Part shown: in pieces, positions 49,329-61,809 of the stretch | Layout of the letters: the number at the start of each line of letters is the position of its first letter | How positions within the stretch are numbered: the stretch's first letter is position 1 | Assembly: GCF_000004075.3 (NCBI RefSeq) | Contig: NC_026659.2 | Coordinates: forward strand, 21,346,272-21,410,271 | Direction: 5' to 3' | Origin: Cucumis sativus | Taxonomy: Eukaryota; Streptophyta; Magnoliopsida; Cucurbitales; Cucurbitaceae | DNA length: 64,000 nucleotides | The notes under the pieces: generated by a model | What the model saw: only the letters and a program-made list of their open reading frames with translations | Databases searched by the model: none | Told to the model about the DNA's origin: nothing | Made by a program: the position numbers and the translations under genes

Positions 49329-50450
49329 TTGGGGCGCTATATGCCTACATGGCTTTGTAGGAAATTGTGTCGAGCTAATAGTGTATTATTCTTGGAATTA
49401 GTTGGGCCACTAATGCTATTACAGGTATGGGCATATAATAGATTTTCTATTGTAGCACCACTGATTGCATTACAAGCTCCCGTTGCTAGACCACTGACTT
49501 TCATGTATTACTTTTTCTACTCATATATATTTTTTATAATATCCAGTAATTAGATGTTTGTACTTTTTATAATGATGGAGTAGTGTCTTATCTGCATATG
49601 AACAATAAGCATATATGTTATTAACATATCGACAAATATTTGACCGATTGATGCATCCTCAGGTAGTAAAGTATTATACCAATTAATGAATACTGCTTAT
49701 TTTTCTTGTTGTCCACTACTCATGTTTGTTTGTTTTTAACCGATTAATTGAACACCATACACGGTCGATATTGTGACATTATTGCTTGATCCATGTCATA
49801 ATGGTGAACATGTCTGGACTTACTTGGGCCCTACAATATGCTTCCATATTATGTGCTTAGATAGTTTGATATGCTGCAAATCATACAATCATTGTACTTT
49901 ACAGACCCGACACTACACCAAATTAATTTAAGAGGCAAACGCAATCAAGATTGGCGTAAGATCCGTGAGGTGCGTGTATCACAATGTGGCATTTACAGGC
50001 TTATTGTTGTGTACAAGTAGAAGCAACACACGAGCCAACTGTATCAAGATGACTATTTTTTCTAGTACACATCAATTAGAAGACAACTTATCACATCTGA
50101 TGACGCTTACTATTATTGTATGGTAAGAATTTTAATATTATTTGTTTTATAATTTTATAATATACATATTATTTAATTATGTTATTTGTAAATGTTCAAA
50201 ATAATTTTATTCAAGACGTACATAGTTACTCGGTGGAACACAATTTACAAGATTTGAGTTGGATGTGTGATCAAACCTTGAAAAATATAAAACATATTAT
50301 TCAGCTGCCAAGACAACTCAATGTTATGTTGTAGACACGGATTAACTATGCATTCGACATAGACGACGACTGGGAGAGGATGTTGCATGGGAGATTAGAA
50401 TAATGCTTGGTTTGTAACTCATGTCCACTTGCATTCTTTCTATGTGATTG
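49329..50450 (+). pseudogene. Decayed plant-mobile-domain (MAIN/PMD-like) remnant
   Basis: 49329-49500 translates to GPLMLLQVWAYNRFSIVAP and then LQAPVARPL, which resembles the aminotransferase-like plant mobile domain found in MAIN-like genes and MULE-associated transposons. Further pieces at about 49810-49850 (VWTYLGPTICFHI), 49930-49990 (RGKRNQDW-like in a shifted frame) and 50220-50250 (RWNTIYKI) follow in family order but in different frames with stops between. The copy is dead. No terminal inverted repeats were found around it. Confidence 0.55.
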
Positions 50451-51135
50451 TATTAATGAAAGTCGTGTACTAGGTATTCGATTTCCTCCTTTGTATTCCA
50501 ACCCTATTTATGTATTTTCTTTTCTAGCTACCCTAATTTTATCATTACGTTTAGTAAAATATTATTATTCATGAAATATGTCCTGATACATGTGTATTTC
50601 AAATGACCGTTAAAGTTCATATAAGTGCATGTTTGGGAGTAATTTCGGAAAGGTTAAAACCACTTAAATTGATTAATTAATTTTATACATTTTAATGTAA
50701 TTCTCATACCATCAAAATTAGTTTTTAAAGGATTATTTAATAGTGATTTTGAAAACTAACCAAAAAAAAAAAAAAAACAATTTAAACCATTTTAGAATCT
50801 TTCTCCAATTTGCCTCTAATTCAACTCACAATCAGTTTGGAATGACTTTTAAAAAACTTTTGAAGGTTATTTTTAAACAAGATTTAAACTCAGGATTTGG
50901 AACGTTTGTAAATTGTATTGAATGAGAGTTCCAAATAGGATTAGTTTAGGAAGCTATATTACTACATCACTGTTCAATGGAGTATATTGTATATTGAACT
51001 ATGTAGGTCGTATCAGTTTAGTTTGTTCTAACAAAGAAAGTATTAGTTTGAAACTTTCATATAGATTCCAAAGACTATTTTAACAAAAACTCAAACAAGG
51101 TTAATGATGAACTGTAAGATTTTGGTAACTAAAGT
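50451..51135. other. Intergenic spacer, nothing seen
   Basis: AT-rich sequence between the PMD remnant and the F-box gene 3' end, with a 15-base A-run near 50762. The 60-codon frame at 50743-50925 is low-complexity. Confidence 0.5.
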
Positions 51136-52810
51136 CTAAAGATTCATATGAGGATGTTTAGGCCACGTTTGTTCTGCATCATCCAACTTAGAGAATAAGT
51201 ATTTTTCATTTGATCCATTTTTCTCTGTTTTGATGTTGATAAAACTCTGTGATTTGATTTGATTGTAAGGAACTCCTGCCAAACTCTCCAACTTGTTCTT
51301 ATCAATTACTGACATGAACACTGGATTCACAGCAACTAGCTCTTTTATCAGCCTAATCAATTCCATTTCTTCATTCTGATCCACAAACCCCTTTAAACTT
51401 ACAAGTTGTAGATGTTCTAATTTCGTTTTCCTCCTGACGTTATTCATGTACGTTTCCTTGCTCGGTGTGCCGTAGCCTTTAGGATCAATCTGTATTGGAG
51501 AGAAACCAGGACATCAATTTAAATACAGTCCAGGAAACTTTTAGAATTGATTGTTGTCAAAAATGTACAATAGATAAGAATCGACACATGCAGTTTTATG
51601 TAGTTCACTAACGATGTGTTAACTATGTCCATACGGTTAAGAGAATTTTAAAAAATTACAAAAAGTTCATATAGTGCACTTCTCTAAACTTAGTCAGTAA
51701 GATTCCGTACTTGGCTGTTTGAAGCAGTATATAAAAGATTAAAGAAGTGGAGAAACAAAAAGACATACCGTGACAAAAAGTCGCTCTAAGGTGGGACAGA
51801 TTTGGAGGAAGGTGAGCAATGCATTATTGTTATATCCTCCATTTGAATTAGAACCAATCCACCACAGCTCTTTAATATTATAAAATATGAAGTTCCCTTG
51901 TAAAGAAGCTAAAGAAGGCCGTATCAACACCTGCAACAGAAAAAAGAAAATCCTCATTTTTATTTTTATTTTTATACTATATGATAAAAGAGATATATAT
52001 CATACACACATAAAAGCAAGAATTTACCTCATAATTCCATCTACATAGTGTAAGAGTATTAGCATTTTTTATAGTTAAGAGACATGGATCAAAATCACTA
52101 ATCTTCAAATTGTTGCATCCAGGGCCTTGTCTGATATCAAGCATTGCATCCTGCAAGTTGAAATGACTCTCGAGACGAATCCGTGGAAGTTGTCCTCGAT
52201 ACCGAAAGGACCGAAGCTTCGAACACTTGATATGGAGAAACCTCAAATCCGGACATTCCAAAACAGTCAGGCTTTGAAGCTTCGGAGTTGAACCGATACA
52301 TAAGGATCGAAATCCGTTGCACCGTTCGATCCTTAAATTCTCAAGAAAACGAATATTCAAAACAAGGGAGGAAACAGCTTCATTGGTAAGGTAAGTGACA
52401 GACTTAAGACACAAAGATTTAACGTAAAAGGAAGATGGAGATGGATTTTTTTGTGTATCAAACTTAAGTTCCCAATCAAAATGATATGGGAACTCTGATT
52501 TTGGAGCGGAGAAATCCAAGTGAAGCTTATTATGAGGTGCAATGGAAGCTAAGAGGAAATGATTTTTGCCAAAGTTATATTGAAGTTTGGTAATTGGATG
52601 AAGGTTATTGAAATGATTGAAAAAAGAAGAAACTTGATTGGCAATACCTTCAACGGGTCCAAAGTAGAGTAGAGGTGAATTCCATAGGTTTCTCCATGTA
52701 GAAGAAAGTAAAGTAGTTTGAAGAGATGATTCAAGAGGAAGAAAGGAAATTATGAGTCTAAGTATTTCATCTGGTAAAAAGCTGATCAAATCTTCTCCAT
52801 TTCCATCCAT
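51136..52810 (-). CDS. F-box/LRR protein (FBD/LRR-type F-box family)
   Basis: Predicted substrate receptor of an SCF ubiquitin ligase, binding SKP1 through the F-box; the target is unknown. Exons in transcript order: 52810-52028, 51930-51769, 51489-51136; 1299 nt, 432 aa. The F-box is at the N-terminus (about residues 8-50: LISFLPDEILRLIISFLPLE, then SSTWRNLWNSP). Plant FBL-type leucine-rich repeats follow through residues 130-320 (VKSLCLKSVTYL, LENLRIERCNGF, LQSLTVLECPDLRFLHI). The C-terminal exon has LEHLQLVSLKGFVDQNEEME then LIRLIKELVAVNPVFMSVI, as in FBD-like endings. All introns are short with GT-AG borders and there are no breaks. The family is large and fast-evolving, so no orthologue is named. 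Confidence 0.85.
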
Positions 52811-55800
52811 TTCCTTCTAGCTAACAGCTTTAATCTCTCAATTGATATCTAAAAACATATAGATTGAGTTCTCACCCATGAATTATTTTTATAGGAAAAC
52901 AACCCTTTTTGTAAAAAAAATACTATTTCATCGTCCCTATGCGTTCTCTTTTTTCTTTTGTTGTAATTATTTTAAGCAAAATGTTACCGTTTATCATTGA
53001 TAAATATTCATCGATGTTAGCTATAAATACATGAACATATATTTGTGTCTTTCGCTATTTATAACTTATTTTCCTATATTTGTAAACATTAATTTATATT
53101 TTTATACTTTTAAATACCTAATTTAGTTTAGTCATTTTTATTTTATAGATATAGAAAACTAATATTTAATAGATTTGTATTCGTTTAATGAAAACTAATT
53201 TTGGTTGTTAGGGAGACGAAACTACAATGTTATTTTAAACATTTCAACATTTAATAATGAGAAGCAATAATCTTGGTTGTTAAGGAGACATAGTGGTTGA
53301 GGTTAGGTTTTTATTATATCTTTTAAGTGAAAGCTTTCTTTTGTTTGTGGGTCTCACATGTTGTAATTATATTTAGATAGATAAAGTGTAGAACTCAATG
53401 CTAACACATATGTCATGGTTTAATTGGCTAAAAGCTTAAAATGTAAATTCATTTGGCAAAATCAATCAGCTTGACTTAGTCGGCTTCCGCAATTATTGTA
53501 TTAAAAAAATATTCAGAATTAGTTTTTGAAGTTTAAAAGTTTACGTTACGCTGAAATTTAAACTTTCAAAAGTCTCTAATACTAAATAAGATTTGTGTCT
53601 AACATGTCCAAAGACATAGGCTGTTAAGTTTGTGCCTAATTGGCCCTAATTAATTAAAAATTTGTTAAGAATTAACTAATCTTTTGAAGAGATAACCGTG
53701 AGAATGACAAAATATTAGACAACAAACTGAAAAATAGCAAATTTTCAAAATATTAAGATTAATGGCAAAATCGTTGGCTATGAACGTTTTTTGACTTTTT
53801 TTTTTACCAATTATACTCTTTTATAGAGAAAAATTCTTTTTCATATAGATTAAAAATGATGATGCAGGATATCATAGATTTACGAGTACAGTCTATTTTC
53901 AAACATTTAGTTTTGAAAAATCTTAACTAATTTTTTTTTTATAAGATTAGATTTATGTCTAGTGGCAGATTCTTTTATTTTCGAGTTTCAAATCAATTGA
54001 TTAACAATTTCTTTCTATAATTTATAATATATATCTATTAATAACTATTTGATTTTTTTTTCTTTTTGTTATCTCTATAAATTATGGCTAATATAATTTC
54101 ATCTCTCCATTTCATAAAGTTGTGCATAATAGTTATTAATATTTTATTATATAATACATAATACATATATATATTTTAATTCTAATAAGAATTTGAATTT
54201 AGATTCTATAATAATTTTGAATTCTTTTAGACGATTATATCCCATAGCAAACATAAATTCAAAATTTAAGAATTATTTATTTGCTTTAAAAATTTGTAAC
54301 CATGTGTATTGTTAATAATAATTTGAATTTAAAATTTCATAATCTCTAAAATGGTGCTAAGATTATCCACATATTTTATTAAAATTTTTATCATTTTCTA
54401 AAATCGTGCTATTTAGTTGATATCTCTAAAATAATGGTAAATAATAATTTAAAATTTGAAATTGAAATTTTATTAGTTTTTGTTATTTTTTCATAACAAC
54501 CATGCTTTGATCTAGAAAAATATTTTATTAGTTTTAATTTGTTTTCACAATTTCCAAATTTATTTATTTATTAACAAAAAGAAATTAATAAATTCAACTT
54601 TATCGAAAATATTTCATTGACCTCTTTAACCTACATAAAAATATTTGTTTGAAAAATTTAAGGAAAGTGTCAATTTGAATATATTTAATTTGTTCCATTT
54701 GTTCTTTTTTTTCCTTAATTTAACAAAAAAAAAATACTTATTTATTAAATTGGCTAGGTTTGATTTAGTTGATTTTCTATAGGGCTACAATGTAGTTGTA
54801 CATACTACATGATAATATTATTCTTTCCAAATTAGTTTAGAGTTATTTGATAGAATGTATAACACATGTTGTTGACACAATTACGTTGTAATTTATGCTT
54901 TTAAACAATGTGATAAACTATCTGTTTTATAACATGATCACATATTCAAATATTAATATTTATTTGCTCATATAATCATATACTTTTCTAATCCAAAAAA
55001 CTTAACATTAAAATGAATTTGTTACAAAACCAACGATAAGAACAATTTCCTAAATAGTTTCATTAAATCATAATCACAGTTGTTTAATTAACTAAACTTT
55101 ATAATAACCAATAGAATTAAGATTTTCTAAGTATCGTATGAATGATGTTATAAACAATAGATTTGGGACACATGCGTACAAAAATTGGTCATTAAGATAT
55201 AGTATCATTCCCTAGGTATAGAACAATTCATATATTCCAAACATAGTATATTTGCATAGCTCAAAAGATGAGACAATATATTTTGCAAACAAAATTCAAA
55301 TTTGATAAATCTTTTGAAAATTTGCAAAAAAAAATAATAATTACAAATTCAAATTTGTTTATAAACACTTAAAAAGTTAATTTAATGCATCGTAAATATA
55401 ATAAAAAATTTTAAAAAAATTAAATTATTAGATTACAAGATATTTATTTAAAAAATAATTGATAATGAACGGAGTAACTCGTTTATCTTGTTTATGTTAT
55501 ATGGAGTTTAACGACTAAAATTTTTACATACTAGCAAGGTAGTACAGGTAAATTCAAATAACTAAATGTAAATTTGGTTATATATACGAATTATTTTATA
55601 TCGTATATTTACTCTAATATTTTGGACCTACAAACTTACTTTTTTTGTTTTTTGTTTTTATATAAACATAAAGATGATGTAATTTTGGGAAAATAATTGA
55701 TGAGACGTTGAATTAACTTTTGTCCAAAATACTTTTAAGCGGAAAATGAGAAAGTGAATTAAAGATAGTAAAAGAGAAGGAGAAGACTCACTAAAAAGCT

Positions 55801-57049
55801 TTAGTCTTCAAAAGAAGTCATCATATCCTTCTAACTTTTTCTTTTTTCTTACTTCTTTATGGGTTTCAAAAGTTTGTGGGGGACTTTTTATTTATTTATC
55901 CTTCCAACTTTTTTTCTTTTTTTTTTAATGAGTTTTATGGATAGGTGGTCCAAGTTATAAATATCATTTCTAATTACAACTGATATCAGAAATCGATATC
56001 ATTAACAAACAGATAACAATGAACATCAAATAACAATTAGAAAGTAAATAGACAACAACCAAATAACAATAGATATTATTGATAATTAGTGATAACCGGA
56101 TGACAGTTAAACGATAACCAAATGCAATGTCACATGTTTAGCTATGAAGATATTTTAGTCACTTGATAATTTCAATTGGGATGAACTTGTTAATTCTAAG
56201 TTTTGTCATGATTGTAAGTGACTCACATTCAAAATCACACCTACCATTAGAAAAACTTAAAAACTAATGAATAAATGATTTTAAAAAATGATCTATAAAT
56301 AAAAAAAGAATCAATACATTTAGGGTATGTTTGGATATTTATGGATTACATTTTAAAGTGTTTAATCTAGAAAATAAATTATTTTTATTTAAAAAAAAGA
56401 AAATAAATTATTTTTATTTAAAAAAAGAATTAAGTGTATTTTAAATAATTTTTTAAGAAAAATAGTTTAAACAAAAAATGAGTTCTTAAAAAATATTTTT
56501 TTCTTAATTCGGAATCTTAATAATCTTAATCCTACTTTAATTAATTAATTCAATTAATTCGAAATCTTAATAATCTTAATCCTGGTTTAAATAATTTGTT
56601 TAAGAAGAGAATCATATTTTTTAATTGGACCAAATTTGCAAAATATAGAAAAGGTAAAAAAAATCCTTCAATTTGATGGTTTTGATAAAAAACGAAGCTG
56701 TAAACTTTAAAAAAGTTTAAGAAATGATCAAAACTTTCAAACAGATTAAAAAGATTTTTTCGTTAAATTATATAGACGAAGACAAAAGTAATAGACAAAA
56801 ACGAATAACGAGTTTCTCCTCTAAGAGGGGGGTATTATGATTGATGATGGCGATGAAACTGAGTGCGGGTCCCTTTTATCTTTTGATTTTTATGATTTTA
56901 TCTTTTTCCTTGACGACACTAAAATAAATATAATATAAATAAATCATACTAATACATAATACATATATTTTCCGTAAGAAAACGAAATACGCAGTTTAAT
57001 CATTTGGACTGAAATGTAGGAGACCCATAAAATAAGCCCCCTCCAAAAA
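52811..57049. other. AT-rich gene desert
   Basis: No gene is supported over 4.2 kb. Small repeats are visible: a 28-bp tandem duplication of AAAATAAATTATTTTTATTT at about 56371-56425, and a duplicated GAAATCTTAATAATCTTAAT block at about 56509 and 56560. A quasi-repeated AACAACCAAATAACAAT motif occurs near 56005-56120. Confidence 0.55.
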
Positions 57050-57300
57050 TAGGCGTATGCCGATGTCAACGGCGAGTACACGGTATTCTTTAGTAAAAGG
57101 CGAAAGAATAGTTCGCTCTGTACTCACCGCACGGCTCCATACTCCAACAAGGTGCTTGGATGAACTTTGTATGGGAGCTCCTCTTGCAGCATGTCATATG
57201 CTTTCGATGTGGGACAGTTTTGTTGCGAGTTGTCCTCTCCTTACGAGGGAAATGCTTTTGTATATGAAAAAGAAACTATTTAAAAAGAGTCACAATAATG
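57050..57300. other. GC-richer island of unknown origin
   Basis: About 250 bp with markedly higher GC than the desert on both sides, open on the plus strand from 57057 to 57311 (84 codons, GAPLAACHMLSMWDSFVAS in the middle). The complement contains GGAGCCGTGCGGTGAGTAC, reminiscent of group II intron domain V starts in plant organelles. I do not recognise it. An organelle DNA insertion or an old gene fragment are both possible. Confidence 0.35.
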
Positions 57301-57597
57301 TATTAAAATAAAATTGTTTTAAAACTTTATATATAAATAAAGTTAATCCTTTATTATTGATAAATTTAATTAGTTCACCCTAGGTTAAATTATGGAATGG
57401 GATTGTTACTTGAAAGGTTTGTCTAATTGTCTTACGTACCTTTTTAGTAAATAATTTTGATAATTTTGAAAGAAATTTTTCCTTCTAATATTGATTATTG
57501 CAATCTGTTCAAGTAAAAACTTTGTTTAGAAAAACATTTTGTACCATCGAAAATCTTGAAGTTTTGGACAGGTAAGATTCAAAAGAATCTTAGAACT

Positions 57598-58339
57598 TCA
57601 TTCTTGGAATTGAACGGGTTCTCCTATAAAGTTTTTTGTAATGGTGTAAATTAAGGTTGCTACAGCATCTTGGGTTTGATTGATGTCTGTACCACTTTGT
57701 TCAATTCTAAACCCTAAATTTCTATTAGAAATATCAAAAAGTTTGAATAAAGGTTTTATTTTATCTATTGATTGAGGTTGTGATTTCATATAGTAATGAT
57801 AAGGTTCAAGTTTAGATTCTACTCTTTCTATTTGATTGAATATTGTGTATAAAATTTTATTGGAATAATTATTTTGTAATTGTACGTTTTTTACATCTTT
57901 TAAAGTTGGGGATTTTATTTCAATTTCAGGAGACTCTATCATTTCAAAAGTAGAAGCTATAACTTTTTGGTCTTTTACTACTTTGAAACTTGATTTCTTC
58001 TAAAGGGGAATGGAAGGAAGTTATTTGTCTTTTTGAATTTGTAGTTTTCCAAGTGGGTAAATATGAGTTTGTATTAATATAGTTTGATGTATTGGAAATG
58101 TAAGACTTTCATAAAAGGTCCTATGCTTCATCCATTGGAAAAAAATATATATTTGTTTTTAACTTTTCCATTGTTTTGTAGTATTGTTCACCTATTTCAT
58201 TTTGCTTAATTTTGTTAAAAGATTCAAAAAAATTATTTCTTAAAAGTGTATTATTATTTGACCAAAATTCACTGTATAGATCTATTTTATTTATTGAAAA
58301 AGGTTTAGAGATAACATTTAATTGATTAATATTTTGCAT
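57598..58339 (-). pseudogene. Downstream viral polyprotein region, broken
   Basis: Two minus-strand frames (58339-58121 and 57942-57598) continue in the order expected after the movement protein. They are Asn/Lys/Ile-rich, hydrophilic and without recognised catalytic motifs. A frame break lies between 58120 and 57943. Similarity ends near 57545, before any protease or reverse transcriptase. Confidence 0.5.
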
Positions 58340-59355
58340 ATCGAAATGAGTAGAAGATAAGGTTGGGTCCTTTTCTTTTGCATAAAAGGGTTGTGATATT
58401 GTATTATTAAATCGTACTCCTAGAAGGTTTAAAGAATTACTTAAACTAGCACGTTCATAGGTAGAAAATCCTAGGAAGTTCTAATCTTGCAGTTTGAGAT
58501 TGGAATTGTATTTCTACACTTTTATCCTCATTTTCTACAATTTGAGTTAATTTTGGATTTTCAATTGATGGTTTAAAAGCACCTTCCAGATTTCATCTAG
58601 GATTATGAGTAATTTGATTTCAAGATAACATTTTTGGAGTGAATGTATTTGAATATTCTGTATTAGCTTCCGTAAGAAGAGTTTGATATTTAGGAGAAGT
58701 TCTAAGTGCTTTAGGGGATAAATTTGTGTGCATTAATTTATAATGTATTCGAAAAATCCCACAATGGATTCGGTTTAGGGTTCCCAATCCATATTTAGGA
58801 TTTTAATATCAATCATTAAAGAACGAAGTATATTTGGATCACTTAAAGAAAGAATAAAACTTGGATAACAATTGAAGTAAACTAGTACATTATCCAGATT
58901 TGATTCAACTATTGAAAGTATTGAGTTTGAAAAGTTTCTATGTCTTTTATCTTGTAAAATTAAAAGAACAAAAGTATCTAACTCAATCCTATATAGATGT
59001 TTTATATCAACTTGAACTAAGCCCATGTGGAGAAACTTGTATTTTTCTTGATAAGATGAAAAATTGATTGTCTAGAAAACAAAGAAAGAGTTTCATAAAA
59101 TTTATTTATTGGAACTAAATGTTCCGTAGTTTTGATTCGATAATCTTGAAGAAAATTAAATTTTCCTATTTGATATATAGTTTTGACATCTATCTTTGGT
59201 ATGGTCCAATTATGGAAGCTCTTTTCTATACTTGCTATTTGAAGTTCTTGATTATTAACTACAGAAAACTGAGAATCATGAGAATAATCATATGTTATTT
59301 TTGTAGTTTTGGCTATATGGGTCTTAGAGACTATTTTTTCAATCAATTTCGACAT
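58340..59355 (-). pseudogene. Caulimoviridae movement-protein region, broken
   Basis: The minus-strand frame starts at 59355 and runs to a frame break near 59017; homologous sequence resumes in a different frame at 59026-58775 (with VQVDIKHLYRIELDTFVLLI, typical of the 30K-like movement-protein core), then breaks again, with a stop near 58640 and frame changes near 58470. In living viruses this protein carries the genome through plasmodesmata. Here the multiple lesions rule out an intact product. Confidence 0.65.
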
Positions 59356-59633
59356 TAAAAACTTAAGAGTTTTATCTTAATAAGATTCTAATTTTCTAGT
59401 GTAAGAATAAACATGATTGCTAAAATTTTACAACACTGGAACACTAAGCTTACCAATGGTCTTACAATTTTACTATCGAAAATATAAGGTTTACCAAAGT
59501 GCTATTCAGTAGAATTTAAAGAGCACTACTTGATTATTATCACAAACGATACTTAGAATATCATTATAACAAAACTAATTTACCTTGATGTTAAATTAAA
59601 AGAACTAATACAATATTTCCTCTATTGATAATT

Positions 59634-59648
59634 GGCTTTGATATACCA
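59634..59648 (-). other. tRNA-Met primer-binding-site-like motif of the viral leader
   Basis: On the minus strand TGGTATATCAAAGCC resembles the plant initiator-tRNA-Met primer site TGGTATCAGAGCC with a 2-base insertion and one mismatch. It lies about 280 bp before the first viral reading frame, where pararetroviruses place it. Chance resemblance is possible. Confidence 0.4.
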
Positions 59649-59830
59649 ATAATCAACATTGATATCATGATGCATGCATGATAAGATAGTGGCAGGTGTC
59701 GAGAGAAAGCATAAGATGAAAAATAATAGAGTGAAACTAAAAGAAAATAAAAGATAAGTATTTTTTTAATTGGTTTTTTATACTCAAGAGGATTAGTGTA
59801 AAATAATATAGTTTCATGCACTAATGTCAT

Positions 59831-60389
59831 TTATTAGTTCGATGCACTAATGTCATTTATTTTTACAAAGGATGAAGTTTTTGATGGATCATTTTCAAAA
59901 TAAACTAAAATATTTACAAATTAAAGAGAAACTTCATATTTTATTAATGATAGACCTTCTATCAATATCTCTCGTTACAGCCAACATGAGCTTAGCTCAA
60001 TTGACACATGTATCTTTCTGTAGATAAGAGGTCCTGAGTTTACGTCTAACTTAAACCTAGATTTCAATATTTTGATTTTGATTGAGATAAATATTCAATT
60101 TATGGTTTGAGTTGAAGTATTGTAAAATGTGAAGTTGTTTAGTCCAAAAAATTTGCAAGTCCTATAAGAAAAAATAAGTAAGTGAGAAAATTGAGGTGTT
60201 CTTAATCTTGTGCTTCAGTGAAAAAAAACGACATGTCGGCTGCATTGTAAAATCACGAAGCTGAGTCGACAAATCGATGTTCAGATTTTGAGGCACCTGG
60301 GCGCTCAAATCTCTGGTTGATTGAACTTTACAGGGAAGAAAGTTTCAAAATCTCCATTGGTTTAGGGTTAGGGTTTCTGTCTTAGGGAT
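59831..60389. other. Spacer and probable promoter of the microprotein gene
   Basis: It contains a dispersed palindromic motif, TGATAGACCTTCTATCA near 59949-59965, and no coding frame. The last 150 bp is less AT-rich and is the likely promoter/5' UTR of the gene at 60390; no clear TATA box. Confidence 0.4.
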
Positions 60390-60839
60390 ATGGAATTCAA
60401 GAATCTTCTCAAGGACAAGAAATTCTGGTTCGCCTCCTTCCTCATTGCTTGGGCCGCAGCTCTCCAGGTGCAGTCCCTGTTTTTAGTTCTAATTTTAACT
60501 TCACCGCTTTTCTTTTTCCATTCCTACTATCTGTTCTTGTAAAGGGGCTGAAATTTGTTCAACTTCTAATTCGTGTTTTGGGAATTATTTTGGAATGGTT
60601 AAATTCACCAAACCATAACTTTAATCAGTCAAAATCAATTTTGATGGTATGAAAATCACTATTTCTAATTCACTCCTGAGCATGCCGTTAGCTGATTTTG
60701 GATTCTTGGATTGACTCGAACTTCAATGTTGAATGTGGGGGAACTTTTGGAACAGGGGCATATGATGTATTTGCAGAAGCAGGATTCTTTCAAGCAGAAG
60801 TTTGGGACTCCCAATCAAGAAAATGATAATGAAAAATGA
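60390..60839 (+). CDS. 53-aa single-pass membrane microprotein, conserved plant unknown
   Basis: Two exons, 60390-60467 and 60756-60839, joined at a GT-AG intron of 288 bp, give 162 nt and 53 aa. The N-terminus MEFKNLLKDKKFWFASFLIA is basic, then one hydrophobic helix (FWFASFLIAWAAALQ) is followed by a charged, Gln-rich tail (QKQDSFKQKFG, ending NEK). I recall very similar short uncharacterised proteins in other plants, differing mainly in the tail, but no function. The one-helix design with a Lys-rich front suggests an inner-organelle or ER membrane subunit; this is inference. It is too short to appear as a single open frame because the intron splits it, so automated annotation could miss it. 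Confidence 0.75.
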
Positions 60840-61809
60840 GGCACAATTTTCATATCACTAACCTGTAAGTTCTTTTACAATTAAAGGGGCTTTATTGGTG
60901 GGGTTAATTCCTCATAATGAATTTTTTTGGGTGGATCCATTTGTAAATTTAGTAATAAATTTTTCCTGAAAGTGGAATTACCTCTGGTCATTTTGATCTC
61001 TATGAATGAGAACATTTGATGATCCTTCTTCAGTGGCTTTAATAATTAGGCTGTTTTGTGGAGCATACATCCTGATATTCAGGCTTCTCTGGATTATCAG
61101 AAAATTAGCAATTAAAATTTTGTGTGTACCAAATGATGATAGGAATTGTAGCAACTGCAGGTATTTGGTGCTATAAGTCAATTATTGTGTCTGTTGGCAG
61201 ATCATAAGCCCACTTTAAGTGGTTGGAAAATTCAAACTTCGTTCACATCTTCCAGAATTTCTATTATAATGTGTGAGAGATAGAGTCAGGGTAAAGAAGC
61301 TAATTCATTTGCTTCTTCCAAACTATTTTAATTCAGCTTGCTTATACCTGCCTCACATAGTCTTCCGGCTGATATTTTGGATGAAGTTTAGACTTCAATG
61401 ATTCTCTCTTACTCATTCTCTCTGTGTTTAAGCAGAATGTCTACTGATTTCTGCATTAGACAGTCCCTGACTATTGAAAATAGCTCATGTCCTTGTTTTA
61501 GTTACAAATTTGTGCTGAAACTGAAAATATCATTATTAGAGTCTTCTTGTAGTCAGAAATTAGGTGGCATATGAGTGCACTTTTGGGGTTTAGCTCAAAT
61601 ACATTATCAATTAGAATCAGGAGTTGTCCACTTCAGAATTGTTGGACCCTGGGTCTACCTTACAATTTGACTAATTTATACACTAGCATAATAGATATTC
61701 TTTCACCCAAATAAAAGATAAGCAAAGAGAATTGGCTGCATGAACCATTTCCTATCCCCATCATTACTGGAAAGAAGTTTTGTTGATCGGTCTTTCTTTG
61801 TTGTTCTCA
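60840..61809. other. Convergent 3' flanks, no gene seen
   Basis: This is the region between the microprotein stop and the UMAMIT stop on the opposite strand. It is unusually low in long homopolymers for this window and probably includes both 3' UTRs. The minus-strand 67-codon frame at 60978-61181 matches nothing known. Confidence 0.45.

Larger units (their letters stand above)
57545..59830 (-). mobile_element. Endogenous pararetrovirus fragment (Caulimoviridae)
   Basis: On the minus strand this holds, in order, a TATA-bearing leader (TATAAAAAACC near 59771-59781), a primer-binding-site-like motif (59634-59648), and then broken reading frames of a Caulimoviridae polyprotein beginning with movement-protein sequence. 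Reverse transcriptase, protease and capsid zinc-finger motifs are absent, so only the 5' portion is integrated or kept. Frames are interrupted at several points between 59020 and 57940. A florendovirus-type copy fits the gene order (movement protein first), but the genus is not proven. It is a fossil, not a functional virus. Confidence 0.65.

Noticed and set aside
59591..59830. 79-codon minus-strand frame as a viral or host protein
   Set aside because: It overlaps the presumed viral leader, TATA-like box and primer-site motif, and its hydrophobic composition follows from AT richness.
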